Source: JAPKZH01 sp964537875 (GTDB lineage Bacteria > Acidobacteriota > Aminicenantia > Aminicenantales > UBA4085). From it: DNA of 54,717 nt. The notes below the pieces were generated by a model. The model worked only from the letters and a program-made list of their open reading frames with translations. It did no database searches and was not told where the DNA came from. Of this stretch, positions 17,479 to 25,944 are shown piece by piece; within the stretch, counting starts at the first letter, position 1; every line of letters starts with the position of its first letter. The stretch spans positions 1-54,717 of the forward strand of contig CAZIDN010000022.1 of the NCBI GenBank assembly GCA_964537875.1, read 5' to 3'. The translations under genes were made by a program, and so were the position numbers.

Positions 17479-20049
17479 TTTGACTTTGCGGGTTTCGGCA
17501 ATGATGGCGCCGACGACTGCGACAAGCGTGAACAGGAAGATGTGCCATACGGATTTTACGGCGAGTTGGCCGAGCGTCTGAGTCGAATTATTCACTGTCG
17601 CATAGAGGGGCGGCAGGAACGTGTTTGCCAGGGCGTAGAAAAGTCCGATGATCCCCCCGCTGAGCATTCCCAGCACGATCCTTTTCCCCAACTTTGCGCT
17701 CCCGGCCATCCGGCTGACAACGACCGAGGCGAAGATCGGCGACCATAGCGCCAACCACCAAACGTTCTTGAGAGCGGGAACTTGTCCGGCGATTTTCAAA
17801 TAAACAAAATCGAGGAGCCCCAGCAGCGCCATCCCGGCCAAAATAACCAGCGGAGCGTGTCCACACCTCGGTTTGAGTGACGCCCGGATTTCTCTTCGGC
17901 GTTGTATGCGGCGCCGAATGGTCAGCGGATAATTGTAAAAAGCGTCAAAGACAAAATGCTCGAGCCAGGCGCCTTTCTCGCCGAAGACAGGGACGATGTG
18001 AACGGCACCCGTGGCCCAGTGTCCGGCCATGAAGCGGGCGAGATCCGGATAGCGGTACGCCATCTGGATGGGGAAGGCCAGGTAGCCGATGTATTTGAAG
18101 AAGCTCAGCCAGAAGGCGATGCTGTAGTCCCTGTAATTCCGCTCCCGGAGAACAAGGATCGTGGTATAGAGCCCGCGGGTGAGAGAGCCGGGGGAGATAG
18201 GCATGACCTGGAACAGTCCAAGAATGAGCCCGACGTAGATTGAGGCCTGCTGCCAGGAAAGTTCGGGGTGGAGTCTGACATAGATAATGGCCAGTGAAAC
18301 GGAGACGATTTGCGTAATCGGCAGAGTGCAGACATGGACGGCCAGGCTCTTGAGGTATTTCTGGATAAACGGCTCCTTGATCTGGGAGTTGATATGGGCA
18401 GCCTCCAGGTCCGTCAGCATGCCGTTTTGAACACCCTGGGAGATCATCTCGCGAAGCCATTTCTCCCGCTCTCCGGCATTAAAATACAGGCGGACAGGTT
18501 TGATGAACATCAAATACAGCCTCTGTCTGAGGTAAGCCTTGTCCGTCAGAAACCGGTGAAGGCCGGGGGGCAAGATGGACAGCGGAACGTGCAGACAGTA
18601 TCGCCAAGGCGCGCCAGCGATCCGCAGGGTGCGGCTTTCCGCGATGCGGCCGGCCCCGTGCCAGCGGATGAGCGCTTCTGTGATGTGGGCACGGCTGGCG
18701 CGCAGGAAATAGGAAGAACTCGTCAGCATCTTTCCGTAGTGACGGCGGTAATCCGCCCGTCCCCACAGCTTCCGGGCGAGCGGAGCCAGAAGCGGCGCCA
18801 GCCACAGCGGATACTTCCACCAGACGGGTCCGGGAAAAGCGAACACGAAGAGGCCCACGGTCGCCAGAGGAAGGAATGGGAACAGAAGAAAAATAAGAGA
18901 GAGGATCCCGCTCCGCTCGAGCTTGGCCGCGGTCCTCGCGTCCGTCATGTTCCGGATGCGCCAGCTTTCCCGGAAACCGTTCATGATGGAGTGGCGGAGC
19001 TTGCCTCCGAACAGGCGGATGTGGTGATAGGTGAAGTCGATCAACGAATCGCGGTAGCTTTTGTCTTCCCGTTTGAGCTCGTCGAGGCCGCTCCCCATGT
19101 CGGCGAACTCCCGGGGGTGCTCGGCTACGTAGTTTTCGAGCTTACCGATAACGCCCTTGTCGAATTGGACGAGCCGGCCGCGGCCGAGGCCTTGAAAAAC
19201 GAGCTTGAGATCGGCGGGGCACTGGGGCGTGACCGCTGTGAGCGTCATACCTGCCCGAAAGTCCACGGCGACGAGGCCGGCCCTGGGGTCGGGGTCGCTC
19301 GATGTCCGTTTCATGACGTTCGGCTGGCTCTTGAGCGACCACCATTCATACTGGCGGGCGAGCTCTCGGGCGCCCATTCGATGCATGAGCCGGACGAGAC
19401 GGGCCATGAAGGCGCGCTTCATCCGGTATTCGGGAGAACCGATGCCCTCATCGGGGCTTCCGATTTTCCAAGCCCGGCGCTCATCCAGGTCGTCGTCGAC
19501 CTCGAAGCGCCACAATCGACCGTCCACCCATTCGCTGAGCTCGCCGCAGCTGCCGAGCCTGGAGTCGGTCAAGGTGGCGAGAACGTCTACGACTCCGTCT
19601 TCGGATCCGAATTCGATTTTCGCCGCCCGCCGGATAAATTTCTGCCAAAGCGCCTGCGATCGGCCCGCCGCGGGATTGGCCTGGAGCGAGAACGGGCCTT
19701 GAAAGCCCATCCCATAAAAGAGGTTGCGGATGCGAAGGCCGAAGCCTTTGGGCGGGACGAAGATTTTCAGGGCATAAGAACTGCCGACGGTGAGTCCCTC
19801 AACCTGTCCTTCCTTGCAACTCAGCCCGAGTAACTTGACTTTGTAAACCTGGCCGGCAAAGCCTCCCCCGGCAAATTTTTCGATCTCCAACCGGGCTTTG
19901 GCTTCCCCGGAGGGACAAACCCCCCGGAGATCGTATTCCAGGACGGTCCCGGGCTCGTACCGTCGGATCCGCATAGGCCGCAGGACGTTTTGTTCGCGAA
20001 CAATTTTTTCTAATTCACGAACGGTTTCTACGGAATAGGGTTCGGCCAT
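17476..20049 (-). CDS. Large multi-span membrane protein with an N-terminal protein-kinase-like lobe
   Basis: I do not recognise a named family for this 857-residue protein. The N-terminal 270 residues look like a protein kinase fold: a glycine loop GGGFAGQVYKV (61-71), an ALKIF Lys at 95, a hinge-like SEWVDGRLW (172-180), an Asn in SLKSQPNVMKR (244) and AVDFRAG (261-267) where a DFG motif would be. The HRD catalytic Asp is not obvious. From about residue 380 there are eight or so membrane segments, for example LSLIFLLFPFLPLATVGLFV, SIYVGLILGLFQVMP, ILAGMALLGLLDFVYL and VWHIFLFTLVAVVGAIIA. It could be an atypical kinase, a pseudokinase or an ABC1-like lipid kinase. The ATG at 20049 fits the fold; the stop codon is inside a palindromic element. 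Confidence 0.75.
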   Translation of the reverse strand: MAEPYSVETVRELEKIVREQNVLRPMRIRRYEPGTVLEYDLRGVCPSGEAKARLEIEKFAGGGFAGQVYKVKLLGLSCKEGQVEGLTVGSSYALKIFVPPKGFGLRIRNLFYGMGFQGPFSLQANPAAGRSQALWQKFIRRAAKIEFGSEDGVVDVLATLTDSRLGSCGELSEWVDGRLWRFEVDDDLDERRAWKIGSPDEGIGSPEYRMKRAFMARLVRLMHRMGARELARQYEWWSLKSQPNVMKRTSSDPDPRAGLVAVDFRAGMTLTAVTPQCPADLKLVFQGLGRGRLVQFDKGVIGKLENYVAEHPREFADMGSGLDELKREDKSYRDSLIDFTYHHIRLFGGKLRHSIMNGFRESWRIRNMTDARTAAKLERSGILSLIFLLFPFLPLATVGLFVFAFPGPVWWKYPLWLAPLLAPLARKLWGRADYRRHYGKMLTSSSYFLRASRAHITEALIRWHGAGRIAESRTLRIAGAPWRYCLHVPLSILPPGLHRFLTDKAYLRQRLYLMFIKPVRLYFNAGEREKWLREMISQGVQNGMLTDLEAAHINSQIKEPFIQKYLKSLAVHVCTLPITQIVSVSLAIIYVRLHPELSWQQASIYVGLILGLFQVMPISPGSLTRGLYTTILVLRERNYRDYSIAFWLSFFKYIGYLAFPIQMAYRYPDLARFMAGHWATGAVHIVPVFGEKGAWLEHFVFDAFYNYPLTIRRRIQRRREIRASLKPRCGHAPLVILAGMALLGLLDFVYLKIAGQVPALKNVWWLALWSPIFASVVVSRMAGSAKLGKRIVLGMLSGGIIGLFYALANTFLPPLYATVNNSTQTLGQLAVKSVWHIFLFTLVAVVGAIIAETRKVK

Positions 20050-20079
20050 TCGTCCTGTCTATCGTTTCTTAGGAATCTG

Positions 20080-20325
20080 TCACTTCACGCCGATGACGAC
20101 CGCGTTGAGGACCTTTTTGCTATCTTTCTCCTGGGCGAAGAAGAACTTGATTCGCTCGAATTCCTTGAGCCGGGCGGGGGCATCCATGATGCGGCTGGCC
20201 GCGACGACTTCTTTATACTCGGGGGGCTGCTGGCGCTGGCCCTGACCGAGAGCCTGGCCGGAAAGGATCAGGCCAAGGCCGATCGAAAACGCGAGAACCG
20301 CGCAAAATTGCCGTTTTCTCTTCAT
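20080..20325 (-). CDS. Small secreted protein, possibly the 5' remnant of a longer gene
   Basis: This 81-residue product has a clear signal peptide (KRKRQFCAVLAFSIGLGLILSGQALG) followed by a short Gln/Pro-rich linker and one amphipathic helix (YKEVVAASRIMDAPARLKEFERIK). That helix resembles the first repeat of TPR-type secreted proteins, but the protein ends soon after, so it may be a truncated remnant. The start is well supported by GGAGG seven bases before the ATG. It follows the M16 operon terminator and precedes the kinase-like membrane protein gene by 30 bases, so it may be co-transcribed with it. No function can be given. Confidence 0.6.
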   Translation of the reverse strand: MKRKRQFCAVLAFSIGLGLILSGQALGQGQRQQPPEYKEVVAASRIMDAPARLKEFERIKFFFAQEKDSKKVLNAVVIGVK

Positions 20326-20346
20326 TTTGCCTCCAAAGAAAGGGCC

Positions 20347-20352
20347 ATTATA
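20347..20352 (-). promoter_or_regulatory. -10 element for the small secreted protein gene
   Basis: On the minus strand a perfect TATAAT lies about 22 bases before the ATG at 20325. No good -35 hexamer is seen; the region upstream is a T-rich run that belongs to the M16 operon terminator. Confidence 0.4.
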
Positions 20353-20365
20353 TAGAAATCAGGCT

Positions 20366-20401
20366 AAATAAAAAAGGGGACGGCGCTCAGACGCCGTCCC
20401 C
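20366..20401 (-). terminator. Intrinsic terminator of the M16 peptidase operon
   Basis: GGGGACGGCG (20376-20385) and CGCCGTCCCC (20392-20401) form a 10-bp stem with a 6-base loop. On the minus strand it is followed by TTTTTTATTT. It lies 24 bases after the stop of the second M16 gene. Confidence 0.88.
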
Positions 20402-20424
20402 CGGACTCATGCTTTCGAAAAGGA

Positions 20425-21885
20425 CTATTTCTTGATTTCGCCGGTCATCGGGTCCGCGAGAGTGATCTTGTGGACTTTGCCCAGGTTGTCCAACGGGCCG
20501 GGCCACTGGTCGCCGCCCTTGTTGCACGGCTCCCAATCCCCGACGATCATGACGACGAGCTTGTCCGGTTGGATGTACTTGTTGGCGACCTCCTGGACCT
20601 TGGCCTTTGTCACGGCCCTGATCTTGTCGCGGTAGGTTTTGTAGTAATCCATCGGCCTGCCGTTCATCTCGAGGTTGGCGAACGTGGACACCCTGGACTG
20701 GGCAGTCTCGAAGGAGCCGGGGAAACTCTCCAGGTAGTAGTTGACTGCGGTGTCCATCTCGGCGTCCAAAACAGGCTCCTTGCGGATGCGGTTGAACTCG
20801 TTCTCGATAAGCGAGATGGCGTAGCCGACCGTAGAGGACTTCGTCTGGACATATCCGGAGAACGTCCCGGGGAACCCCCACCGATAACTGAACCGGCTGC
20901 CCTGGTTGTAGGACAGCCCCTCGTCGGAACGAACCTTAATCGTGATCCGCGAGGAGAAGCTCCCCCCGCCGAGGATGAAGTTCATCACCTGGACGGCGAA
21001 ATAATCCGGGTTCGTGTCCTCGAGACCGAGGTGGCCGATATTGATATAGCCCTGGTTGATCGGCATCTGAATGAAGTAGACGCCTGGCTCGGGCTGCGGG
21101 AACTGCTTAGAGAAGGCGGGGAACTTGACAGTCTTATTCTGCCAGTTGGCGACGTACTTATCGATCTTGGCCTTGAGGTCGGCCTTGGCAAAGTCGCCGG
21201 ACGCGGTCAGGATGATGTTCTTGGGGAAGAAGTACTGGGCGTGGATCGCTTTCAGGTCTGCGCCGGTGATGCCGTCATACGTTTTTCGGGTCGGCTGCCA
21301 GGTCAGCGGGCTGTCGCCGTACAAGACCTTTTCGTACTCCCGGCTGAGGACTCCGCTGGGCTGGTCGTTGGCCTGCCGGAGCTGCTGGACGAGACGGACC
21401 TTGGCCAGGTTCAGAGGACCCTCCCGGAATTCCGGATTCATCAGGACATCGAAAAAGAGGCCCAGGCCCTCATCGAGGTCTTTACTCAGGACGGAAAGGG
21501 ACAGCGTCGATGTCCGGTCGCCGACATTGAAGCCTAGCGAACCGCCCAGGAAATCGATGCGCTCCTCGATGGCCGTCCCTTCCTTGGTCTTTGTGCCGCC
21601 CCGGATCATCGTCCCGCTCATGACCGAATCGAAGCCTTGCTTGTCCCTCGGGAGATACAGGCCGCCGAAGTTGACCATCGCCGAGATGTTGATGAGAGGC
21701 AGGTTGTGATCTTCCTCGATGTAGCCGCGCAGGCCGTTGGCGAAAAGCGTCCGGAACGCCTTGGGGTCGGGCGGATCATATTTGAGAGGAGCGAACTTCA
21801 GGTCGGAGGGCTTCTGGGCTTGGGCCAGCCCCAGCGAAACAGACAGGAAGCCTATGGCTAAAAGTATGGATAGTGACTTTTTCAT
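20425..21885 (-). CDS. M16-family peptidase homologue without the zinc motif (partner subunit)
   Basis: This 486-residue exported protein has a signal peptide (KKSLSILLAIGFLSVSLGLAQAQ) and the two alpha/beta halves of the M16 (insulinase/processing peptidase) fold. Family blocks include LANGLR-like FANGLRGYIEEDHNLP, SAMVNFGGLYLPRDKQG and, in the second half, GHLGLEDTNPDYFAVQVMNFILGGG and SRITIKVRSDEGLSYNQGS. Where active members have HxxEH this one has SVMSGTMIRGG, so it cannot bind zinc there. It fits the non-catalytic subunit of a two-gene M16 peptidase; the partner is encoded just upstream with a 15-base gap. AGGAGG stands before the ATG. It likely acts in the periplasm or at the cell surface. 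Confidence 0.88.
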   Translation of the reverse strand: MKKSLSILLAIGFLSVSLGLAQAQKPSDLKFAPLKYDPPDPKAFRTLFANGLRGYIEEDHNLPLINISAMVNFGGLYLPRDKQGFDSVMSGTMIRGGTKTKEGTAIEERIDFLGGSLGFNVGDRTSTLSLSVLSKDLDEGLGLFFDVLMNPEFREGPLNLAKVRLVQQLRQANDQPSGVLSREYEKVLYGDSPLTWQPTRKTYDGITGADLKAIHAQYFFPKNIILTASGDFAKADLKAKIDKYVANWQNKTVKFPAFSKQFPQPEPGVYFIQMPINQGYINIGHLGLEDTNPDYFAVQVMNFILGGGSFSSRITIKVRSDEGLSYNQGSRFSYRWGFPGTFSGYVQTKSSTVGYAISLIENEFNRIRKEPVLDAEMDTAVNYYLESFPGSFETAQSRVSTFANLEMNGRPMDYYKTYRDKIRAVTKAKVQEVANKYIQPDKLVVMIVGDWEPCNKGGDQWPGPLDNLGKVHKITLADPMTGEIKK

Positions 21886-21900
21886 CGTCGTCCTCCTTCC

Positions 21901-23481
21901 TCACTGCCCCATCTTACGCTTATAGATCGCCGTGAGGCTGTTGTCCTTGACGAAGTATTTCACCGTGACCCGCTTGATGTCGTCGTTAGTCACTTTTTTC
22001 AGGTTCTCATAGTCTGTGATGATCGAGCGCCAGCCCCGGTTGAGCTCGGCCCGGCCGACGCTGCCGGCGAGGCCTGCCGTACTGCCCAGACTGCGGATGA
22101 ACATCGCTTCGGATCGGTTTTTAGCTTTCTGGATTTCCTCGGGGGTCACGCCTTCTTTCTTGATCTTCTCGACCTCAGCCCAGATTTCCTTCTCCAGGTC
22201 CTCGGGCTGGACGTTTTTGTCCTGACGCGGCGAGGCGCTGAACTGGAAGGCGCCGACATACCACTGGCCGCGGCTGGAGGCCGAGGCGCTGACGGCCAGC
22301 TGTTTTTCCTGGACCAGGATCTTGTTGAGCCGGCCCGTCCCGCCGCCTCCGCCGAAGCCGCCGCCTCTTTGGCCGCGGATGATCGATGGAGCGGTCAGCG
22401 ATGCCTGATCGCCGGGTTCGAATCCGCGCATGCCGCCGCCTCCTCCGCCGAGGATGCTGGCCAGGACAGAGAGCGGGGCGGCATCGGGATGACCCGCCTG
22501 CGGTGTGTGGAACATCATCTGGAGGCTGGTCGCCGCCGGGCCTTCGCCGTACAACCTTTTTTCGCTGTACTGGGCCGGTTCATACGTTCGAACAGGCTCG
22601 ACATCCGGCCCCTTGGGAATGCGGCCGAAGTATTTTTCGGCCATCTGGACGATGTTCTGCGGATCGAAGTCGCCGACGTAGATGGCCACGCAGTTGTTGG
22701 GGACGTAATACTTGGTGTGGAACTCGACGAGGTCGGTCTTGGTCACCTTTTTGAGGTCGTCCATCCAACCGATGACGTCCCAGTGATATGGAGACGCAGC
22801 ATAAAAAGCGGCATTGACCTGCTCGCCGAAGAAATAGCCGGGGCGGTTCTCGCTCAGCCGGCGCTCTTCCATGATGACGTCCTTTTCCGAGTAGAACTCG
22901 CGGAAATAGGCGTTCAGCATCCGGTCGGACTCGAGGAGCATCTGGAGCTCGATCTTGTTCGCGGGAAGAGTGACGTAATAGCCCGTGTTCTCGTTGCCGG
23001 TCGAGGCGTTCAGGGCGGTGCCGCCGTTCTTCATGTACAGGTTCCACATCTCATCCTTGATGACGTACGGCTTTTCGGTTTTGACCAAGTCGTCGCATTC
23101 CTTCTGCCACTGGGCGAGCTTGGCCTTGTCGCCGCCGTCGGCCTTCCAGTACTTTTCCCGGTAGACCTTGTCCATGAGCTCGTCGATCTTCCTGTCGATT
23201 TCGGCGTCCTTGGCGAAGTCGGTGACGCCCATCATTTTTGTGCCCTTGAACATCATGTGCTCATGGATGTGGGCCAGGCCGGTGATGCCCGGTTTCTCGT
23301 TGATCGAGCCAACCTTGAAATAGATATGGCAGACGACGCGGGGAACGCCGGGCTTCGGGATCATCAGGATTTTCATCCCGTTGGGAAGCACGTGTTCCTT
23401 GACGTCGAGCTTGATCTCGGCGGCTACGATCAGCGAGGCGAAGGCGAGCAGGGTGAAGAGAAAGATGAGAGAGCGTTTCAT
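21901..23481 (-). CDS. M16-family zinc peptidase (catalytic subunit)
   Basis: This 526-residue exported metallopeptidase carries the inverted zinc motif HIHEH (residues 71-75) in GLAHIHEHMMFKGTKMMG, and a downstream EERRLSEN block that should supply the third ligand. A signal peptide (MKRSLIFLFTLLAFASLIVAAE) starts the protein. An insert of about 55 residues rich in Lys/Asp (DFAKDAEIDRKIDELMDKV) lies after the zinc site, and a Gly-rich linker (GGGGGMRGFEPG, GGGFGGGGGTGR) lies in the second half. The open frame reaches 23574, but the ATG at 23481 is right: AAAGGAGG precedes it and the signal peptide begins there. It forms an operon with the zinc-less homologue, as is common for heterodimeric bacterial M16 peptidases. 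Confidence 0.92.
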   Translation of the reverse strand: MKRSLIFLFTLLAFASLIVAAEIKLDVKEHVLPNGMKILMIPKPGVPRVVCHIYFKVGSINEKPGITGLAHIHEHMMFKGTKMMGVTDFAKDAEIDRKIDELMDKVYREKYWKADGGDKAKLAQWQKECDDLVKTEKPYVIKDEMWNLYMKNGGTALNASTGNENTGYYVTLPANKIELQMLLESDRMLNAYFREFYSEKDVIMEERRLSENRPGYFFGEQVNAAFYAASPYHWDVIGWMDDLKKVTKTDLVEFHTKYYVPNNCVAIYVGDFDPQNIVQMAEKYFGRIPKGPDVEPVRTYEPAQYSEKRLYGEGPAATSLQMMFHTPQAGHPDAAPLSVLASILGGGGGGMRGFEPGDQASLTAPSIIRGQRGGGFGGGGGTGRLNKILVQEKQLAVSASASSRGQWYVGAFQFSASPRQDKNVQPEDLEKEIWAEVEKIKKEGVTPEEIQKAKNRSEAMFIRSLGSTAGLAGSVGRAELNRGWRSIITDYENLKKVTNDDIKRVTVKYFVKDNSLTAIYKRKMGQ

Positions 23482-23695
23482 AGAATTGAACCTCCTTTCA
23501 AATGAGGCCAAAAAAAAGAGGGACCTGGATAAGAATCTCCGCATTTTGTGGGCGCCCCCGAGTTTTTTGGCCATGAGAAAAAAGTATCATTCCTCATTTC
23601 CGACCGAAAGTCAACTCGGAGGGGAAGATCCCTTCCGACGGGCGCCGAACTTCGTCCGACGCCCTGCGGCCTTTGCGGAGACACCTACCTTTCTC

Positions 23696-23865
23696 TACCC
23701 CTTTGATTGCCCAAAGGGGGTTGGGGGGTTTTAATATCATTATAAAAATTTCTTATAAGGTGTCTCAGTTCAATATCGGGCGGGGCATGAAACTCCGTCC
23801 TGCGACCAAGGGGGCGACTCCCCCTTGGAACCCTCTCGAACGGCTCCCCGTGGCAAGCCACGGGG
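23696..23865. repeat. Hairpin-rich intergenic DNA upstream of the M16 operon
   Basis: The 472-base gap 23482-23953 has no convincing gene. It holds strong hairpins: CCAAGGGGG/CCCCCTTGG (23806-23828, 5-base loop) and CCCCGTGGC/GCCACGGGG (23846-23865, 2-base loop), plus a weaker one around 23696-23719 and an A+T-rich stretch near 23735-23760. The style recalls the multi-branched element at 33835-34171, but no outer arms could be found here. Confidence 0.5.
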
Positions 23866-23953
23866 CATATTCGCCGCTCGTCAAGAATCGGGGCCTGAAG
23901 CGGGACATGTGCCGATGCGGTGACAAAGAAATATGAGAAGAGAATATTAAAGG

Positions 23954-24184
23954 CTAAGCGCGAACCTTTTTTAGCGTTTCGGGTCTTATTTCAATCTTTA
24001 GTGGAAACAAACTTTTCATATTAAGGCATTTAGACGCATTAAGGATCTCGAGGCCGATAATTTTTCGATTCTTCCCTATGTCAAGGACGACTTCATCGGA
24101 GATCCTTTTATTCATGACCTTCTGTTTGCGCTCATCAAGGCGGATATAAAGCAAGTCTGTCTTAGCATCATATTGAACTTGCAT
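23954..24184 (-). CDS. DUF2283 protein, probable antitoxin partner
   Basis: This 76-residue protein matches DUF2283: it starts MQVQYDAKTDLLYIRL and carries SDEVVLDIGKNRKIIGLEIL, the compact beta-rich core of the family. Such genes often sit beside DUF4258 genes, and the pair behaves like a toxin-antitoxin module by gene arrangement. Here it starts six bases after the DUF4258 stop, and its ribosome binding site GGGAG overlaps that stop codon, so the two are co-translated. The antitoxin role is inferred from context. Confidence 0.82.
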   Translation of the reverse strand: MQVQYDAKTDLLYIRLDERKQKVMNKRISDEVVLDIGKNRKIIGLEILNASKCLNMKSLFPLKIEIRPETLKKVRA

Positions 24185-24190
24185 TTGGCT

Positions 24191-24451
24191 CTACTCCCAT
24201 TTTCCATAAAAAACATAAACAGTCAGGATGATTATATCATCATTATCTTCTGTGTAAAATATTTCCACTCTTTTTTGCTCATAGAACTCGTTAAATCTCT
24301 TTTGTTGGAAATCGAAGATTTTAGCCTTTCCTTTGCGGTCATACTTGGCGGGAATGGGAAACCCGGAGTGGAAGACAATTTTTATTTCTTCTAAGTTTGT
24401 TCCTCGTTCCTTCGCTCGTACCAATGCGTGATGCTGGATATGAATTTTCAT
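24191..24451 (-). CDS. DUF4258 protein, probable RelE-like toxin
   Basis: This 86-residue protein has the DUF4258 pattern: an N-terminal HHALVRAKERGTNLEEI helix, then IFDFQQKRFNEFYEQKRVEIFYTEDNDD in short pieces and a C-terminal strand DIIILTVYVFYG. The family is related in fold to RelE/BrnT-type ribonuclease toxins. It is the first gene of a two-gene unit with DUF2283. Its codons are A+T richer than those of neighbouring housekeeping genes, which fits a mobile accessory pair. Toxicity is not shown by the sequence. Confidence 0.78.
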   Translation of the reverse strand: MKIHIQHHALVRAKERGTNLEEIKIVFHSGFPIPAKYDRKGKAKIFDFQQKRFNEFYEQKRVEIFYTEDNDDIIILTVYVFYGKWE

Positions 24452-24629
24452 TCCATAGGGATGACGTTATTCAGGAGGAAGGGTTCTCATGGAAATGTCA
24501 AACTTGTAGACTTGATCCAAAATGATCTCATAAACACTTTTCTTAAGATCTGGCGTATGATTAGTAAATAGAGGGCATTTCGCAATGGCCACAGACGATT
24601 TATCCGAGATTTCTCTTTCGGAGGAAAAA

Positions 24630-25727
24630 ATGCGGAAAATATTTGGCGCGCTCTTGGTTTTTCTTCTTGTTTCCACCGGATTTGCCCAGCAGGTGATCGA
24701 AAATCCGGAGAAGCCGCCCAGCAAAAACGCCGGGCGGGTGATCCATTTGAAAGAAGTGATGCGGATCGTGGATGGTGGAAAAGAATTCTATTTCAAATTG
24801 CCATGGGGAATTGATGTTGCCCAAGATGGCTCTATCTTTGTTCAGGATGAACCCAGGCTGTACAAATTCGGTGCCAATGGCAAATATGAAAGAAATATCA
24901 TGAAAATAGGCCAAGGCCCCGGAGAATTATCGGGAGGGCCTACGAATTTTATCGTCGGGGATAATGAGGTGATCCTTTTCGGCGCCGGGCAGAGTAAACT
25001 GATTAAAATCGACATGAAGGGGAATCTCATCAAAGATATGAAGCTCGGTAAAAAGCGTTTTACGGGACTTGTCGGTTTTTATAACCGCAAATATTTTTTC
25101 GTAGATTCCCAACCGAGAACATTCGAGATTAAGGATGGCATCCAAGAGTATGACCGGAATCTCTATATTATGGATGACGAAGAAAACATCGTCCCCACTT
25201 TGGACTCTTTTCCTACAAAAGACTGCGTTTCTATAAGGTCATTCGGCGGAAGAACATCTCGTTCAGTTAGCTATATTACACGCTTGCAGACTGGCCATGT
25301 CTCAAACCAATATCTTTATGTTTCCCATACACAGGACTACTTGATCAAACAGATCGATTTGGCGAAGGGGAAAGTCAGCAGAATCTTCAGGAGAATCTAT
25401 CCCCGGATAAATAATCCATTCCCGGACAAGAAGGTATTGCAGTTTCCCGAATATGAGAATGATGTCCACCGTCTTCTTGTCTATAAAAACAATCTCTGGG
25501 TATTGACCTCGACGTTTGATCAAAAAAAGGGAATCTTGGTCGATGTCTTCAACGAACAAGGAAAGTACTTGGACAACTTCTATTTGCCGCTTCTTAGCTT
25601 AAGAACTGGGGATGAATTTTCGCAGAGGTATTTTCCCCTGAGGATTCTTGGCGACTTTTTATATACGATCGAGCATGATCAGGATTGGAGCTTTTATATC
25701 GTTAAATATGAAATTATTGACAATTAA
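24630..25727 (+). CDS. Secreted six-bladed beta-propeller protein
   Basis: This 365-residue exported protein has a signal peptide (MRKIFGALLVFLLVSTGFAQ) and repeated strand patterns of the 6-bladed beta-propeller (NHL-like) group: WGIDVAQDGSIFVQDEPRLYKFGANG, IGQGPGEL, LIKIDMKGN and VDVFNEQGKYLDNFYLP fragments are typical. The open frame extends upstream to 24585, but the ATG at 24630 is preceded by GGAGG and starts the signal peptide. Members are common secreted proteins in Bacteroidetes and Acidobacteriota with unknown ligands. It stands alone, divergent from the toxin-like pair; the 178 bases between them show no clear promoter. Confidence 0.85.
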   Translation: MRKIFGALLVFLLVSTGFAQQVIENPEKPPSKNAGRVIHLKEVMRIVDGGKEFYFKLPWGIDVAQDGSIFVQDEPRLYKFGANGKYERNIMKIGQGPGELSGGPTNFIVGDNEVILFGAGQSKLIKIDMKGNLIKDMKLGKKRFTGLVGFYNRKYFFVDSQPRTFEIKDGIQEYDRNLYIMDDEENIVPTLDSFPTKDCVSIRSFGGRTSRSVSYITRLQTGHVSNQYLYVSHTQDYLIKQIDLAKGKVSRIFRRIYPRINNPFPDKKVLQFPEYENDVHRLLVYKNNLWVLTSTFDQKKGILVDVFNEQGKYLDNFYLPLLSLRTGDEFSQRYFPLRILGDFLYTIEHDQDWSFYIVKYEIIDN

Positions 25728-25734
25728 TATTTTC

Positions 25735-25869
25735 GGATCTCTTCCATTTTGTGTGGGTATATTCAGGAGTCCGTGACGATCGCAGCGACCATCAGCGTAA
25801 AAAACCTTTGCGGGAGCAAGAGCGTTACGGACTCCGCATTTCATGATTCACACCATAGGGAAGAGATCC
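25735..25869. repeat. Nested inverted-repeat element of 135 bp
   Basis: Outer arms 25735-25755 and 25849-25869 (GGATCTCTTCCATTTTGTGTG and its near complement) match over most of 21 bases. Inner arms GGAGTCCGTGACG (25766-25778) and CGTTACGGACTCC (25823-25835) match with one difference. It begins eight bases after the propeller gene stop. The layout suggests a small non-autonomous mobile or structural RNA element. Confidence 0.65.
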
Positions 25870-25944
25870 ATATTTCCGAGAGCCAGATTTATCTTTGCTG
25901 GAAACAGTCTTTAGATATTTGAATTCTTTAGTATAATCCCGGGC

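Noticed and set aside
18310..19833. Long plus-strand open frame of 507 codons
   Set aside because: It lies wholly opposite the 857-residue membrane protein gene, has no ribosome binding site and its product is rich in Asp/Glu/Arg/Pro with no family-like blocks, as expected for an antisense shadow in G+C-rich DNA.
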